NCBI GenBank assembly: GCA_016194375.1
Contig: JACQBU010000022.1
Coordinates: 1-40,919 of the forward strand
Source: Nitrospinota bacterium
GTDB taxonomy: Bacteria; Nitrospinota_A; UBA7883; JACRGQ01
Length of the DNA: 40,919 bases
Reading direction: 5' to 3'
Positions 24,906 to 33,716 of the stretch are shown piece after piece (position 1 is the first letter of the stretch; every line of letters begins with the position of its first letter). The translations under genes were made by a program, and so were the position numbers. The notes beneath the pieces were generated by a model. That model was not told the origin of the DNA and searched no databases. It saw nothing but the letters and a program-made list of their open reading frames with translations.

Positions 24906-26165
24906 TCAGACTTCGAGTTTTTTCCCCTTGGTTTCCGGGAACGTCCAGATCCAAAGCCCCGTCATTATCGCGAAGAACGCCGCCAAAAAAATCCCGCCGC
25001 CGAGGCCGTAACGCCCCGCGACGACGGCTATCGCGACCGGCGTGAAGAATTGAACACCGCGGGAGAGGTTGAACGCCGCACCCATCGCCGAGTTCCTTTT
25101 GGCCGTGGGAAAAATCTCGGAGAAAAGCGGGCCGAACCCGCTGAAGAAACCGGTGCCGAACCCGACCATGAACATGAAGTTCAAAATGACGGGCGGGTAG
25201 CCGGCGACGGCGTCCCAAAAAACGGTTGTCATCGTCAGCCCTACGGCCATTATCAGGGAAAACAGCGTGAACGCCGGCCTCCTGCCGAACCTGTCGGCGA
25301 AAAATCCGAACAAAAGATAGCCTAGGAAACCGCCGGCCTGCGTGACCAGCATCCAAAGCGCCGATTTTGTCAGCGTGAAATGCCGTTGCTGGAACAGGTA
25401 GCCCGGCATCCATGAATACGTCAGCCAGTATGCGGAAAGGCCGAAGGTGGTCAACAGTACCGATTGTAGGAACAGCCTCCGAGTGTCCGGCGAGAAAAGC
25501 GACGCAAACTTTTCAAAAAACTCCGTTATCAGCCGTGTGCCGCCCGGAGCGCCCGACAACCTCCTTCGCTCGAGCCAGACGTCCGACTCCGGCAGTTTTT
25601 CCCTTATGTAAACCACCATGACGGCGGGCAGGCCGGAAAGGATGAAGCAGGAGCGCCAGCCTATCTCGGGCGCCACGAACCCCCCGATGACCGAGGCTAG
25701 CGCGACGCCCACCGGTGCTCCTGTTTGCATCAGCGCGCCGTACCTTGCCCGGGTCTTGGCCGGGAATGTTTCCCCTATGTACGTCTGTCCGGCGGCCCAC
25801 TCGCCGCCAACCCCGACGCCGGTGATTATCCTGAAAAAAATAAGCGACCAAACGCCCAGCGCAAACCCGCTTAGGAGAGTTCCGACGCTGTAGATGACGA
25901 TGGTAAGTTGCAGTACCTTTTTCCTGCCTATCTGGTCGGAAAGGACGCCGAAGACGACCCCGCCCAGCGCGGTTGCGGCCAGCGAGGTTCCCAGCACGTA
26001 AGAGAGCCGGATGTTGTCCAAATGCAATTCACGACCGATCGGTATGAGCAGGAAGGTGTAGAGCACGAGGTCGTAAAAATCAAAGACCCATCCGGCCCAG
26101 CTCAACAACAATATCTTGTAGTGGGTGGCGCCCGGTTTTTCCTGCTCGCTCAACAACCCGTTCAT
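24906..26165 (-). CDS. Major facilitator superfamily transporter (metabolite:H+ symporter type)
   Basis: The 419-residue protein has about twelve membrane segments. The loop 2-3 signature GVLSDQIGRKKVL (G-x-L-x-D-x-x-GRKK) and its second-half copy FGFFADRFGRRPAF are clear, as are WAGWVFDFYDLVLY in helix 1 and GVGVGGEWAAGQTYIGE in helix 4-5. These are typical of the carboxylate/sugar-acid proton symporters (AAHS/SHS-like). The substrate is unknown. The start at ATG 26165 has no clear ribosome-binding site. It lies downstream of aroA on the same strand with a 55-base gap, and nothing about shikimate transport can be concluded from that. Confidence 0.85.
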   Translation of the reverse strand: MNGLLSEQEKPGATHYKILLLSWAGWVFDFYDLVLYTFLLIPIGRELHLDNIRLSYVLGTSLAATALGGVVFGVLSDQIGRKKVLQLTIVIYSVGTLLSGFALGVWSLIFFRIITGVGVGGEWAAGQTYIGETFPAKTRARYGALMQTGAPVGVALASVIGGFVAPEIGWRSCFILSGLPAVMVVYIREKLPESDVWLERRRLSGAPGGTRLITEFFEKFASLFSPDTRRLFLQSVLLTTFGLSAYWLTYSWMPGYLFQQRHFTLTKSALWMLVTQAGGFLGYLLFGFFADRFGRRPAFTLFSLIMAVGLTMTTVFWDAVAGYPPVILNFMFMVGFGTGFFSGFGPLFSEIFPTAKRNSAMGAAFNLSRGVQFFTPVAIAVVAGRYGLGGGIFLAAFFAIMTGLWIWTFPETKGKKLEV

Positions 26166-26220
26166 GTTTGGAAGACGTCAACCACAATTGGCCCCTGATT
26201 ATCGGCCCGTACGGCTCGGC

Positions 26221-27486
26221 CTATTCGATGCTCATTTTTGCGCCGCAGGAGCTCATGTAATCGACGAAGTTCGGAAAAGTTATTTTAATCGCCTCCGCAG
26301 TCGTGATTTTCGTCTCGCCCTCCGACGCGAGCGCCGCGACCGCCAGGCTCATCACTACGCGGTGGTCGTAATGGCCGTCCAGTTCGCGCCCCTTCAGCCT
26401 TCCGCCCCCTCGAATAAGAAGGCCGACGGCTTCCTCGGTCACGTCCGCGCCCATCTTTTTCAGCTCGGCGGCCATCACCGCAATCCTGTCGGTTTCCTTA
26501 ATCCTGGCCTGGGGGACGTTGGTCAGGCGCGTCACCCCGTCGGCAAGGCATCCTGCCACAGCCATCGCTGGTAGCGCGTCGGGCGTCGCGTTGAGGTCAA
26601 TATCGCATCCCTTGAGGCGCCTTCCACTCACCTTCACGGTCCGGCCGATTTCAATGTCGGCGCCCATCGCCTTCAGGTAGTCCACCACCGCCTTGTCCCC
26701 CTGCGTGTCGGAGAGGTCAAGCCCCTCGAGCTCCACCTCGCACCCCGGTATGGCGGCAAGGATGAGAAAAAACGCCGCCGACGAAAAATCCGCCGGTATC
26801 TCCGCCTCGAATCCCCTTATCCGCTGTCCGGGGGGGACTACGAACTCCTCGTATCCTTTTCGCTCGACCCGCACGCCGAGTTTTTCCAGCCAGTGGATCG
26901 TCATTTCCGCGTACGGTTTTTCGTTGAGCGACGCCAGCTTCAGGGTCGTGGCGGTTTTGCAAAACGGCGCGTGGATGAGCAGGGACGAAAGGTATTGCGA
27001 CGTGGATCCGTCCACGACGGTCGTCCCGCCGCGCATGGGGCCGTGCAAACGCACCGGCAGGCGTCCTTCGTTGCTTACCTCGATGTGCGCTCCAAGTTGC
27101 TCCAGCGAACCGCAAAGCGGTGAAACCGGCCGCTTTCGGGTCTGGTCGTCCGCGGTGATGACCACCGATTTTTCGGAAAGCGCCGCCATCGAAAGGACGA
27201 AATTTGCGGTGGTGCCGCTGTTGCCGACGTCTATCGAGTCGACGACGGGGCTGGGTCGTCCGCCGACGCCCCGGACCACCAGGGAGTCGCCCTGTTCCGT
27301 TATTTCCGCGCCAAATCCCCTGCAGGCCGTTATCGCGGAGTCGACGTCGGCCGAATGAAGCCTGCGTAAGATGGTCGAGGTCCCCTCCGCGAGCGAGGCC
27401 AAAAAGACGGCGCGGATGGAGTGGGATTTCGACGGGGGTATCCTAATGCGCCCCTTGACGACGGACGGGGAAACTTTAATCATCAT
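26221..27486 (-). CDS. aroA: 3-phosphoshikimate 1-carboxyvinyltransferase (EPSP synthase)
   Basis: The 421-residue enzyme of the shikimate pathway joins PEP and shikimate 3-phosphate. Motifs: RIPPSKSHSIRAVFLASLAEG (residues about 12-32), GNSGTTANFVLSM, a diverged DQTRKRPVSPL in place of the usual R-x-RPM, and C-terminal RIKETDRIAVMAAELKKMGA and DGHYDHRVVMSLAVAAL. The start is ATG 27486 or 27483 (MMIKVSPS). The longer upstream frame has no family similarity. A TATAAT on the minus strand at 27494-27499 lies only 7 bases before the ATG with no good -35, so a leaderless transcript is possible but weakly supported. Confidence 0.93.
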   Translation of the reverse strand: MMIKVSPSVVKGRIRIPPSKSHSIRAVFLASLAEGTSTILRRLHSADVDSAITACRGFGAEITEQGDSLVVRGVGGRPSPVVDSIDVGNSGTTANFVLSMAALSEKSVVITADDQTRKRPVSPLCGSLEQLGAHIEVSNEGRLPVRLHGPMRGGTTVVDGSTSQYLSSLLIHAPFCKTATTLKLASLNEKPYAEMTIHWLEKLGVRVERKGYEEFVVPPGQRIRGFEAEIPADFSSAAFFLILAAIPGCEVELEGLDLSDTQGDKAVVDYLKAMGADIEIGRTVKVSGRRLKGCDIDLNATPDALPAMAVAGCLADGVTRLTNVPQARIKETDRIAVMAAELKKMGADVTEEAVGLLIRGGGRLKGRELDGHYDHRVVMSLAVAALASEGETKITTAEAIKITFPNFVDYMSSCGAKMSIE

Positions 27487-27573
27487 TTGCGGGATTATAG
27501 CAGTTCGTAGCCCACGTGATTTTCGAATTTCACCTGGGTCGTCGGCCTTGTTGGGACGGTTGATGTGCGTGGC

Positions 27574-27617
27574 TTGACATAAGGGGGCGGAGAGGGCAAT
27601 ATAAATGAAAATCATTT
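27574..27617 (+). promoter_or_regulatory. zur promoter with Fur/Zur-family operator
   Basis: TTGACA (27574-27579), a 17-bp spacer and CAATAT (27597-27602) form a promoter. Directly after it lies a perfect 6-3-6 inverted repeat, AAATGA-AAA-TCATTT (27603-27617), resembling Fur-family boxes and sitting on the expected transcription start. The ATG of the regulator follows 13 bases later. The geometry predicts autorepression of the regulator and the zinc transporter genes. Confidence 0.75.
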
Positions 27618-27630
27618 CTAATTAGAGGTT

Positions 27631-28056
27631 ATGGAAGAACGCAAGGGTCGCGAATCCGTCCTAAAAAGCCTTGGCATGAAGGCCACCCCGAAAAGGCTGG
27701 CCATGCTCGCCGCGCTCGAGTCGGCCAGGGTCTATAAAAGCCCCGAGGACGTCTGGAGGACGCTAAGGCGAAAGTTCGCCGGCATCGGCCTTCCAACCGT
27801 GTACCGCAACCTGGATGAGCTGGAGAAGGGCGGAATAATTTCAAAGGTGATGCACTCAAACCGCCAGCTTTACTACTTTTTCTGCCGGCACAAGGCGCAC
27901 CATCACCACTTCGTCTGCATTTCCTGCCGAAAGGTTCAGGACTTCGCCTCATGCGCCGAAAAGGAGATTGAAAAAGAGATAAAAACCAGCATAAGGGGAA
28001 GGGTGCTTTCGCACATCCTACAGGTAAACGGATTTTGCGAGGAGTGCGCGAGGTGA
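27631..28056 (+). CDS. zur: Fur-family metalloregulator, probably the zinc regulator Zur
   Basis: The 141-residue protein has an N-terminal winged helix (KATPKRLAMLAALE and LPTVYRNLDELEKGGII) and a metal-binding C-terminal half with the His cluster HKAHHHHFVC. Two CxxC pairs (CISC and CEEC) form the usual structural zinc site. Fur-family proteins sense iron, zinc, manganese or peroxide. The assignment to zinc rests on its position: it is the first gene of an operon with znuA, znuC and znuB, behind a Fur-type box. Its stop overlaps the GTG of znuA. Confidence 0.88.
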   Translation: MEERKGRESVLKSLGMKATPKRLAMLAALESARVYKSPEDVWRTLRRKFAGIGLPTVYRNLDELEKGGIISKVMHSNRQLYYFFCRHKAHHHHFVCISCRKVQDFASCAEKEIEKEIKTSIRGRVLSHILQVNGFCEECAR

Positions 28057-28976
28057 GGAGAGCGTTCACGCGGTCTTTGACCGTGTTTGTGCTGGCGCTT
28101 GCCGTCGCCTCGTGCCAGAAGGCGCCGGCGCCAACGGCGCCAAAGCTCCGGGGCCTTACGGCGGTGGCGACGATATTTCCGGCCTATGATTTTGCAAGGA
28201 CAATCGGAGGAGGCAGGGCTTCGGTTCTAATGCTCGTCCCGCCGGGGGTTGAGACGCACGAATACGAGCCTCGCCCGGACGATTTTGTCCGGGTGCACGG
28301 CGCGGATTTTTTCATTTACACCGGCCCGTCCATGGAGCCCTGGGCTGGAACCATCGTCGCCGGAGTGGACCCGCAAAAAACAGAGGTCATAAACCTCGGC
28401 CCCGCCGCGAGGCCGCAGGGCGGTTCGCCCGGCCTTCGGGCGACATCCGATCCGCACATATGGCTTGATTTTTTCGTGGCGGCGAAAATGGCCGACCTCG
28501 TCGCCGAAGGCTTTTCAAGAAGGGACCCGTCAAACCGCGAATTTTACGTTAAGAACGCGGGGGGGCTTAAAAACGCCCTGTCCGCGCTTGACGCGCGTTA
28601 CGCCTCGAGACTTAAGAATTGCAAAAGAGACGTCTTCATCCACGGGGGCCACAGGTCCTTTGACCGGCTGGCCCGGCGATACGGGTTGAGGTACGAGGCC
28701 GCTGTAGATTCGTTCCGGGACGCCGAGCCGTTGCCGGCGAGGATGGCGGAGCTGGCCCGGCTGATGCGCGACACCGGGATAAAATACGTGTTGTACGACG
28801 AGCTTGAAGGCGCGGCGACGGCCTCCGCGCTTGCGAACGAAAACGGGGCTGAGTTGTTGGCCGTCAATTCGGCGCACACGGTTTCCAAGGGTGACTTTAA
28901 AAACGGGGCCACATTCGCCTCCATAATGGAGAAAAACTTGGAACGGCTTGAGAGGGCTCTGGAATGCAAGAGTTGA
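28053..28976 (+). CDS. znuA: Zinc ABC transporter substrate-binding lipoprotein ZnuA
   Basis: The 307-residue lipoprotein has a signal ending in LAVASCQK and belongs to cluster A-I metal-binding proteins. Metal ligands are visible in GVETHEYEPRPDD, SDPHIWLD and FIHGGHRSFDRLARRYGL, with an acidic residue expected near the C-terminus. The long His/Asp-rich loop of many ZnuA proteins is absent; in its place is a short Gly/Pro stretch. GTG 28053 overlaps the zur stop as GTGA and is preferred over TTG 28035. It delivers zinc (or manganese) to the ZnuB permease. Its end overlaps znuC by 13 bases. Confidence 0.88.
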   Translation: MRRAFTRSLTVFVLALAVASCQKAPAPTAPKLRGLTAVATIFPAYDFARTIGGGRASVLMLVPPGVETHEYEPRPDDFVRVHGADFFIYTGPSMEPWAGTIVAGVDPQKTEVINLGPAARPQGGSPGLRATSDPHIWLDFFVAAKMADLVAEGFSRRDPSNREFYVKNAGGLKNALSALDARYASRLKNCKRDVFIHGGHRSFDRLARRYGLRYEAAVDSFRDAEPLPARMAELARLMRDTGIKYVLYDELEGAATASALANENGAELLAVNSAHTVSKGDFKNGATFASIMEKNLERLERALECKS

Positions 28977-29719
28977 TGCGCGTCAAGGGGCTGTCGTTTT
29001 CCTACGGCGGCGCGGAGTCGCTGACCGACGTTTCTTTTTCCGTGTCGGCCGGGGACTACGTGGGGTTGGTCGGCCCGAACGGCTCCGGAAAAAGCACGCT
29101 CGTAAGGGCCGCCCTTGGCATAATAAAGGGCTGGAGCGGCTCGGTTTCGCTTTTCGGGGAAAACGTACTGAACTTCTCCGAATGGCGACGGATTGGGTAC
29201 CTTCCCCAACAGATTGCCGCGTTCAACCAATATTTCCCCGCCACGGTGGAGGAAATCGTGTCGCTGGGCCTCATTTCAACCGGATGGAGCGCGAGCGAGT
29301 CGGCCGAGGCGGTGGAGTCCGCCCTTGACCTGATGGACCTCGGCCAGATAAGGCGCAAATTAATCGGCGAGGTTTCCGGAGGCCAGAGGCAAAGGGCCCT
29401 TTTGGCCAGGGCCGTCGTGAACAGGCCGGAACTGCTTGTTCTTGACGAGCCCACCACCGCCCTCGACCCGGAGACCCGCGAACGGTTCTACGCGACGATA
29501 GGCGAGATGAACAAAAAAATGGGGGTCGCCGTCATACTCGTGACCCACGACATGGGGATGATAGGCAAATACGCGTCGCATCTCCTGTACGTGGACAAAA
29601 GGCTGATATTCAGCGGCGGGTTCGTGGAATTTTGCGAGTCCGAGGAGATGCAACGGTATTTCGGCGAATTCTCGCAACACATAATCTGCCACAGGCACTC
29701 CGGGGAGAGCCATCGGTGA
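28964..29719 (+). CDS. znuC: Zinc ABC transporter ATP-binding protein ZnuC
   Basis: The 251-residue ABC ATPase has Walker A GPNGSGKST (about residues 37-45), a Q-loop LPQQ, signature VSGGQRQRALLARA, Walker B LLVLDEP and an H-loop VTHD. Its length and gene order (znuA-znuC-znuB) fit the metal-uptake family. It is cytosolic and powers ZnuB. The C-terminal tail has a His-containing stretch (SQHIICHRHSGESHR) that could touch metal, which is speculative. The GTG of znuB overlaps its stop. Confidence 0.93.
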   Translation: MQELMRVKGLSFSYGGAESLTDVSFSVSAGDYVGLVGPNGSGKSTLVRAALGIIKGWSGSVSLFGENVLNFSEWRRIGYLPQQIAAFNQYFPATVEEIVSLGLISTGWSASESAEAVESALDLMDLGQIRRKLIGEVSGGQRQRALLARAVVNRPELLVLDEPTTALDPETRERFYATIGEMNKKMGVAVILVTHDMGMIGKYASHLLYVDKRLIFSGGFVEFCESEEMQRYFGEFSQHIICHRHSGESHR

Positions 29720-30546
29720 CGGACCGCTTTTTCGACCTTTTTTCATACCAATTCGCCCTGCGAGGCCTCCTGGCGGGACTGTGCATAGGCGTGGCCTGCT
29801 CGGCGCTGGGGGTGGTGCTGGTATTAAGGAGGTTGTCGCTCATCGGCGACGGACTTTCGCACGTGACGTTTTTAGGCGCGGTGGTCGGCCTGTTGCTCGG
29901 CTCGAGTCCTGTTTATGTCGCAATTCCCGTCGTCATGGCGAGCTCGCTTTTAATATTGAGGCTTACGGAAAAAACGAGGATGTACGGGGACACGGCGATT
30001 GGAATGGTCGGCTCGTTCGGGGTCGCCGGAGCCGTGATGCTTGCCTCCCTGGGGGGCGGGTTTAACTCGGACATTTTTGGGTTTCTGTTCGGCAACATAC
30101 TTTCCGTTAAGCCCGGGGAACTGTACGCCTCGGTGGCCGTGCTGGCGGTTGCGTTGGGCTTCATGGCCGTCTTCTACCGCGAGCTGATGTCCGTTTCGTT
30201 TGACGCGGACTTTGCCAAGACCACCGGCGTCAGCGCGGGGCGGCTAAACGTGGCGCTAGTGCTGGTGACGTCCGTCTCGGTCGTGTTGGCGATTAAGATG
30301 ACCGGCGCGATGCTGACGTCGTCGCTCATCATAGTGCCGGCCGTGACCGCGATTCAGGTAGCCAGGGGCTTCAAAAGCGCGATAATCATATCGTGCGCCC
30401 TGTCCGCCGTTTCGGTGCTGTTCGGCCTCGCGGCCTCGTTCATGATGAACCTGCCGAGCGGCGCGACAATAATTCTTTTTAACATCTTTTTCTTTTTGGC
30501 CTCGGCGCCCCTTAAGAGGTTGGTTCTCCGTCGACACGTTCTGTAA
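29716..30546 (+). CDS. znuB: Zinc ABC transporter permease ZnuB
   Basis: The 276-residue membrane protein of the ABC-3 family has about eight helices, with the N-terminal RGLLAGLCIGVACSALGVVLVLRR and the family-typical RRLSLIGDGLSHVTFLGAVVGLLLG. The MTGAMLTSSLIIVPAVTA block near residue 200 is characteristic. The start is GTG 29716, overlapping the znuC stop as GTGA; the frame extends further upstream inside znuC but without family similarity. It is the last gene of the zinc operon. Confidence 0.92.
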   Translation: MTDRFFDLFSYQFALRGLLAGLCIGVACSALGVVLVLRRLSLIGDGLSHVTFLGAVVGLLLGSSPVYVAIPVVMASSLLILRLTEKTRMYGDTAIGMVGSFGVAGAVMLASLGGGFNSDIFGFLFGNILSVKPGELYASVAVLAVALGFMAVFYRELMSVSFDADFAKTTGVSAGRLNVALVLVTSVSVVLAIKMTGAMLTSSLIIVPAVTAIQVARGFKSAIIISCALSAVSVLFGLAASFMMNLPSGATIILFNIFFFLASAPLKRLVLRRHVL

Positions 30547-30618
30547 AGCGACCGCAATCTCGGATTTAAATGATTGGAATCGGCGTTTGGTCGGCGCGCG
30601 TATGTTCCCAAACGGTTT

Positions 30619-30890
30619 TCAGTCGGCGGGCTTCGGGCCGATGATTTTTCCCTCCGCCCCCTCCCATCCGCCCCCCAAGGCGACGATTAGGGCGGCGGTG
30701 TCCTGCAACCTCTGGCCTCGCGCCTGGGCGTAGCCTATTTTCGCCTGGGAATACTGGCCGTCGGCGGACAGCATTTGCAGGTGGTTTGCCACGCCCGCCT
30801 AGGACGGTCTGGCGGTATCCGGCCTGCGACGGCGCGTTTAAGGAGTATTTGTCCAGAAGGGCCGCGGAGGCCTTTCCGGCGCTCGGTCGG
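30619..30890 (-). pseudogene. Remnant of a NodT/TolC-type efflux outer-membrane lipoprotein
   Basis: The minus strand ends with AGVANHLQML, then KIGYAQARGQRLQDTAAL and IVALGGGWEG, the usual C-terminus of RND efflux outer-membrane factors, stopping at TGA (30621-30619). Just upstream another frame reads AGYRQTVL, a motif that normally lies about 60 residues earlier. A TAG separates the two. The intervening segment and the N-terminal two thirds are gone, and no partner pump genes are nearby. It is a decayed gene lying convergent to znuB. Confidence 0.8.
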
Positions 30891-31061
30891 GGATGGTTTT
30901 ACCTTAATAATATGGTCGAATCTCCTTAAATATGTTGAGGAAAGTTAAATGTTGCAAAAAAAACTAAAGTTTTTAGGCACGACGCCGATATGGCATTCAG
31001 AGGTACTGCGCTCCGGAGTGTTAAGGCGACGATTTGGTTGAGAATATAGAAAGGCGGATTT
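30891..31061. other. AT-richer intergenic stretch, nothing recognised
   Basis: The sequence changes to lower GC with short A and T runs. I found no gene, repeat or clear promoter here. Confidence 0.3.
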
Positions 31062-31247
31062 ATGGCGATTACACATGTTCAGGCCACAGGGACAAATCCC
31101 AAACGCGCCTCCGTGGTCACAACTGAAAAAAACCAAAAGGGGCATAAGACGGCCAAACGCCGGAAACAAAACCTCCATCCGCAGGAAAACCCCACAGTGT
31201 CCGACGCGCCGAGCGGGCGACAAATGGTTTTTAACAGATACGCCTAA
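31062..31247 (+). CDS. Possible small protein of 61 residues, unknown
   Basis: An ATG at 31062 has AAAGG eight bases upstream and opens a 61-codon frame that is very basic in the middle (KTAKRRKQ) and rich in Thr, Asn and Gln. No membrane helix, signal or family resemblance is seen. It sits alone in a gene-poor stretch between a decayed gene and the DUF3300 gene. It may not be translated. Confidence 0.25.
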   Translation: MAITHVQATGTNPKRASVVTTEKNQKGHKTAKRRKQNLHPQENPTVSDAPSGRQMVFNRYA

Positions 31248-31402
31248 AAATTGTCCGGGGTGTTTTACCGTGGAAAAATGCCATAAATCAACGACCGGTT
31301 GCCTCTTGTAGCGTGGCGGCTACTTGCGGTCCGGCGTCAAAACCCGCCACGGCGCCGCTGAATTTAAGCCAATCCCTTTGTTTTCCCGGCGTTCAAAACC
31401 TA

Positions 31403-31429
31403 ATGAACTTTTACCGCTCGTCGAACGTC
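31403..31429 (+). promoter_or_regulatory. ECF-sigma-type promoter upstream of the DUF3300 gene
   Basis: ATGAAC (31403-31408), a 17-bp spacer and CGTC (31426-31429) fit the AAC/CGTC pattern of ECF sigma promoters. The same motif with the same spacing occurs at 33717-33743 before the Spy-like/sigma operon. The expected start near 31436 leaves only about 8 bases before ATG 31444. Confidence 0.6.
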
Positions 31430-31443
31430 AAAATGGATGTAGA

Positions 31444-32621
31444 ATGAAATCGATAGAATTACAATTATTGCGAACATTTCCTGTTTGGGTAATTTGCGTA
31501 TTATTTTGGCCGGCTTCGCCCAGACCGTATATGCACAGGATTATGATGAGTCGCCTAACGGGCCGGGTTCGCCGCTTTCCCAGGGTCAACTCGACCAGAT
31601 GCTCGCGCCGATCGCGCTATATCCCGACGCCCTTCTAAGCCAGATTCTTATGGCGGCAACGTATCCCATCGAGGTGGTCAACGCCGACCGATGGTTGCAG
31701 AATCCGAACAACGCCTCGCTTCACGGGGACGCCCTCGACCACGCCCTTCAGGAACAGCCGTGGGACCCAAGCGTGAAGTCGCTCGTTCCTTTTCCGCAGA
31801 TTTTGCGGATGATGGACGACCATCTTACTTGGACGGAGAACCTTGGCAACGCATTCCTTGCGAATCAGGCCTCGGTAATGGACTCGGTTCAACGACTGCG
31901 CTGGAACGCCAAGAACGCCGGCACGCTGGCCTCCACGCCGCAACAGAGGGTGGTGGTTGACGGCCAAATAATCGTTTTGGAGCCGGCGGACCCTCAGATC
32001 GTATATGTGCCTTACTACAATCCGGCCGTCGTTTATCCGGGATGGGCTTATCCCGCTTATCCGCCGTATTTCTTCCCTTGGTTCGGGTTCGAGGTCGGGT
32101 TCGGTTTCGGTTTTGGCATTGGTTACCCGGTTCTTTGGCCGTACTGGGGCTGGCATCATTGCAATTGGCGCCATCACCGGTTTGACCTAGATAGGGATAG
32201 GTTCAACCGGATTAACTTCGGTCGCCCGCCGATCACTTTTGAAGACTGGCGGCACGATCCGTGGCACAGGCACGGCGTGCGATATCGCGACCCGGAGGTG
32301 CGGGCGCGGTTCCGAGGGGGGGAAGTCCGCCCTCGGCAAGGGAACTTCCGTGGTTACGTCGAGCCCCCCCCGACCCACAACGTCCGTCCGCAGAGAATCC
32401 CGTCTTCGGAACCGCATCGAGCTCCGGCCCCTCAGACGTTTCGCCCTCCGGCCCCGCAGACGTCTCGTCCCCGGGCGCCGGCCTTTGAGTCATACGGCCA
32501 CGGGGCCGAGGTGCGCGTGCACGAGCGACGCGGAATCCAAAGTCTAAAATCGGCGGGAAAAGCCGAGGGCCGCGCCGATACGGTCGGACGCGGCGGATTT
32601 GGCGGAGGGAAAACGCGATGA
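31444..32621 (+). CDS. DUF3300 envelope protein (frameshift in signal peptide)
   Basis: The main frame has the DUF3300 core: LDQMLAPIALYPDALLSQIL, ATYPIEVVNADRWLQNP, QPWDPSVKSLVPFPQIL and VYVPYYNPAVVYPG. It is followed by aromatic/Gly-rich hydrophobic sequence and an Arg/Pro-rich tail. DUF3300 proteins are exported, with unknown function. The best signal peptide, MKSIELQLLRTFPVWVICVL from ATG 31444, lies in another frame. One T missing from the TTTT run at 31504-31507 would join it to LAGFAQTVYA, a good cleavage site, before QDYDES. TTG 31485 is the only start in the main frame and would give a poor signal. The DUF2950 gene follows after 43 bases. Confidence 0.82.
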
Positions 32622-32664
32622 GGCGTTCAAATCAACCGTCCCCCTCGGTAGGGAGTAGCCCATT

Positions 32665-33624
32665 ATGAGGAAGATGAAATTTAAGGAGGGAGGAGTCGAA
32701 CTACGGTTACGGCTTCTAGTCATCGCAGTCGTCCTCGCATTTTCGTTGGGCGCGTCGGGACGGGTTTTCGGGGCCGGCGTGGAACAAAAGACTTTTTCCA
32801 CCCCGCGGGAGGCAGTGGACTCCCTGATTGCGGCCGAACGCTCCGGCGACAAGGACGCACTCCTTCAAATTTTCGGCCCCGAAGGGGCGAAGCTGGTTTT
32901 TTCGGGCGACAAGGTGGCGGACGACGAGGATCGGCGCAAGTTTGTCTCGGCATATGACGACGCGAACCGCGTCGAGACGGATGGGGACGAGAGGGCGGTT
33001 CTGGTGGTGGGCAAGGACGAGTGGCCGTTCCCCATTCCGGTGGTCAAACACGGAGACGCTTGGAGCTTGGACACGGACGCAGGGTTGGAAAAAATCCTTC
33101 AACTGCGGATAGGTCGCAACGAACTCGGCGCCATCGAGGTTTGCAGGGCCTATGTCGACGCCCAGCGCGAGTACGCCTCAAAGGGGCTTGCGAGCAACGG
33201 GTTGACGGAGTACGCGCAGAAGTTTAAGAGCAGTCCCGGAAAACATGACGGCCTATATTGGGACGCCGGCGAGGGGGAGGAGAAAAGCCCTTTTGGTCCT
33301 CTAATCGAAAGCGCGCGGGCGGAGGGGTACGGGGCCGAACAAAGAGAGCCGGGCCGGAATCCGTACCACGGCTATTATTACAAGATACTCACGCGGCAGG
33401 GGGAGAACGCACCTGGCGGGGCCAAGGACTACGTCGTCAAAGACCGCATGACGGAAGGATTCGCGTTGCTGGCGTTCCCGGCTAAGTGGGGGGATTCCGG
33501 CGTCATGACGTTCCTGGTCGCCGAGCACGGAATCGTGTTTCAGAAGAATCTTGGTCCCGACACGGCCGAAGTCGCCGGTAATATCACGGAGTTCGACCCG
33601 GATTTGAGCTGGATGACGCCTTAG
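32665..33624 (+). CDS. DUF2950 exported protein
   Basis: The 319-residue protein has an N-terminal hydrophobic signal (RLRLLVIAVVLAFSLGASG) and the DUF2950 blocks: FSTPREAVDSLIAAERSGD, ILQLRIGRNELGAIEVCRAYVDAQREYA, NPYHGYYYKILT, then FALLAFPAKWGDSGVMTFLV and FQKNLGPDTAE. DUF2950 genes commonly sit beside DUF3300 genes, as here; the function of the pair is unknown. GGGAG precedes the ATG. It is probably co-transcribed with the DUF3300 gene and so belongs to the same proposed ECF regulon. Confidence 0.88.
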   Translation: MRKMKFKEGGVELRLRLLVIAVVLAFSLGASGRVFGAGVEQKTFSTPREAVDSLIAAERSGDKDALLQIFGPEGAKLVFSGDKVADDEDRRKFVSAYDDANRVETDGDERAVLVVGKDEWPFPIPVVKHGDAWSLDTDAGLEKILQLRIGRNELGAIEVCRAYVDAQREYASKGLASNGLTEYAQKFKSSPGKHDGLYWDAGEGEEKSPFGPLIESARAEGYGAEQREPGRNPYHGYYYKILTRQGENAPGGAKDYVVKDRMTEGFALLAFPAKWGDSGVMTFLVAEHGIVFQKNLGPDTAEVAGNITEFDPDLSWMTP

Positions 33625-33716
33625 TAATTCGCCGCCCTTCGAGCGGCGGCACGCGCCAATAATTGTCTTTCCGGACGTTTTTCATTAATTTGACATCTGC
33701 CCCGCCGAAAAATGAC

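Noticed and set aside
24397-25413. Long minus-strand open frame across actE, tRNA-Pro and the MFS gene, reading VAQLASAPALGAGGRRFE in the middle
   Set aside because: The phrase is the well-known false translation of a tRNA-Pro gene. The frame overlaps three real features and has no coherent domain.
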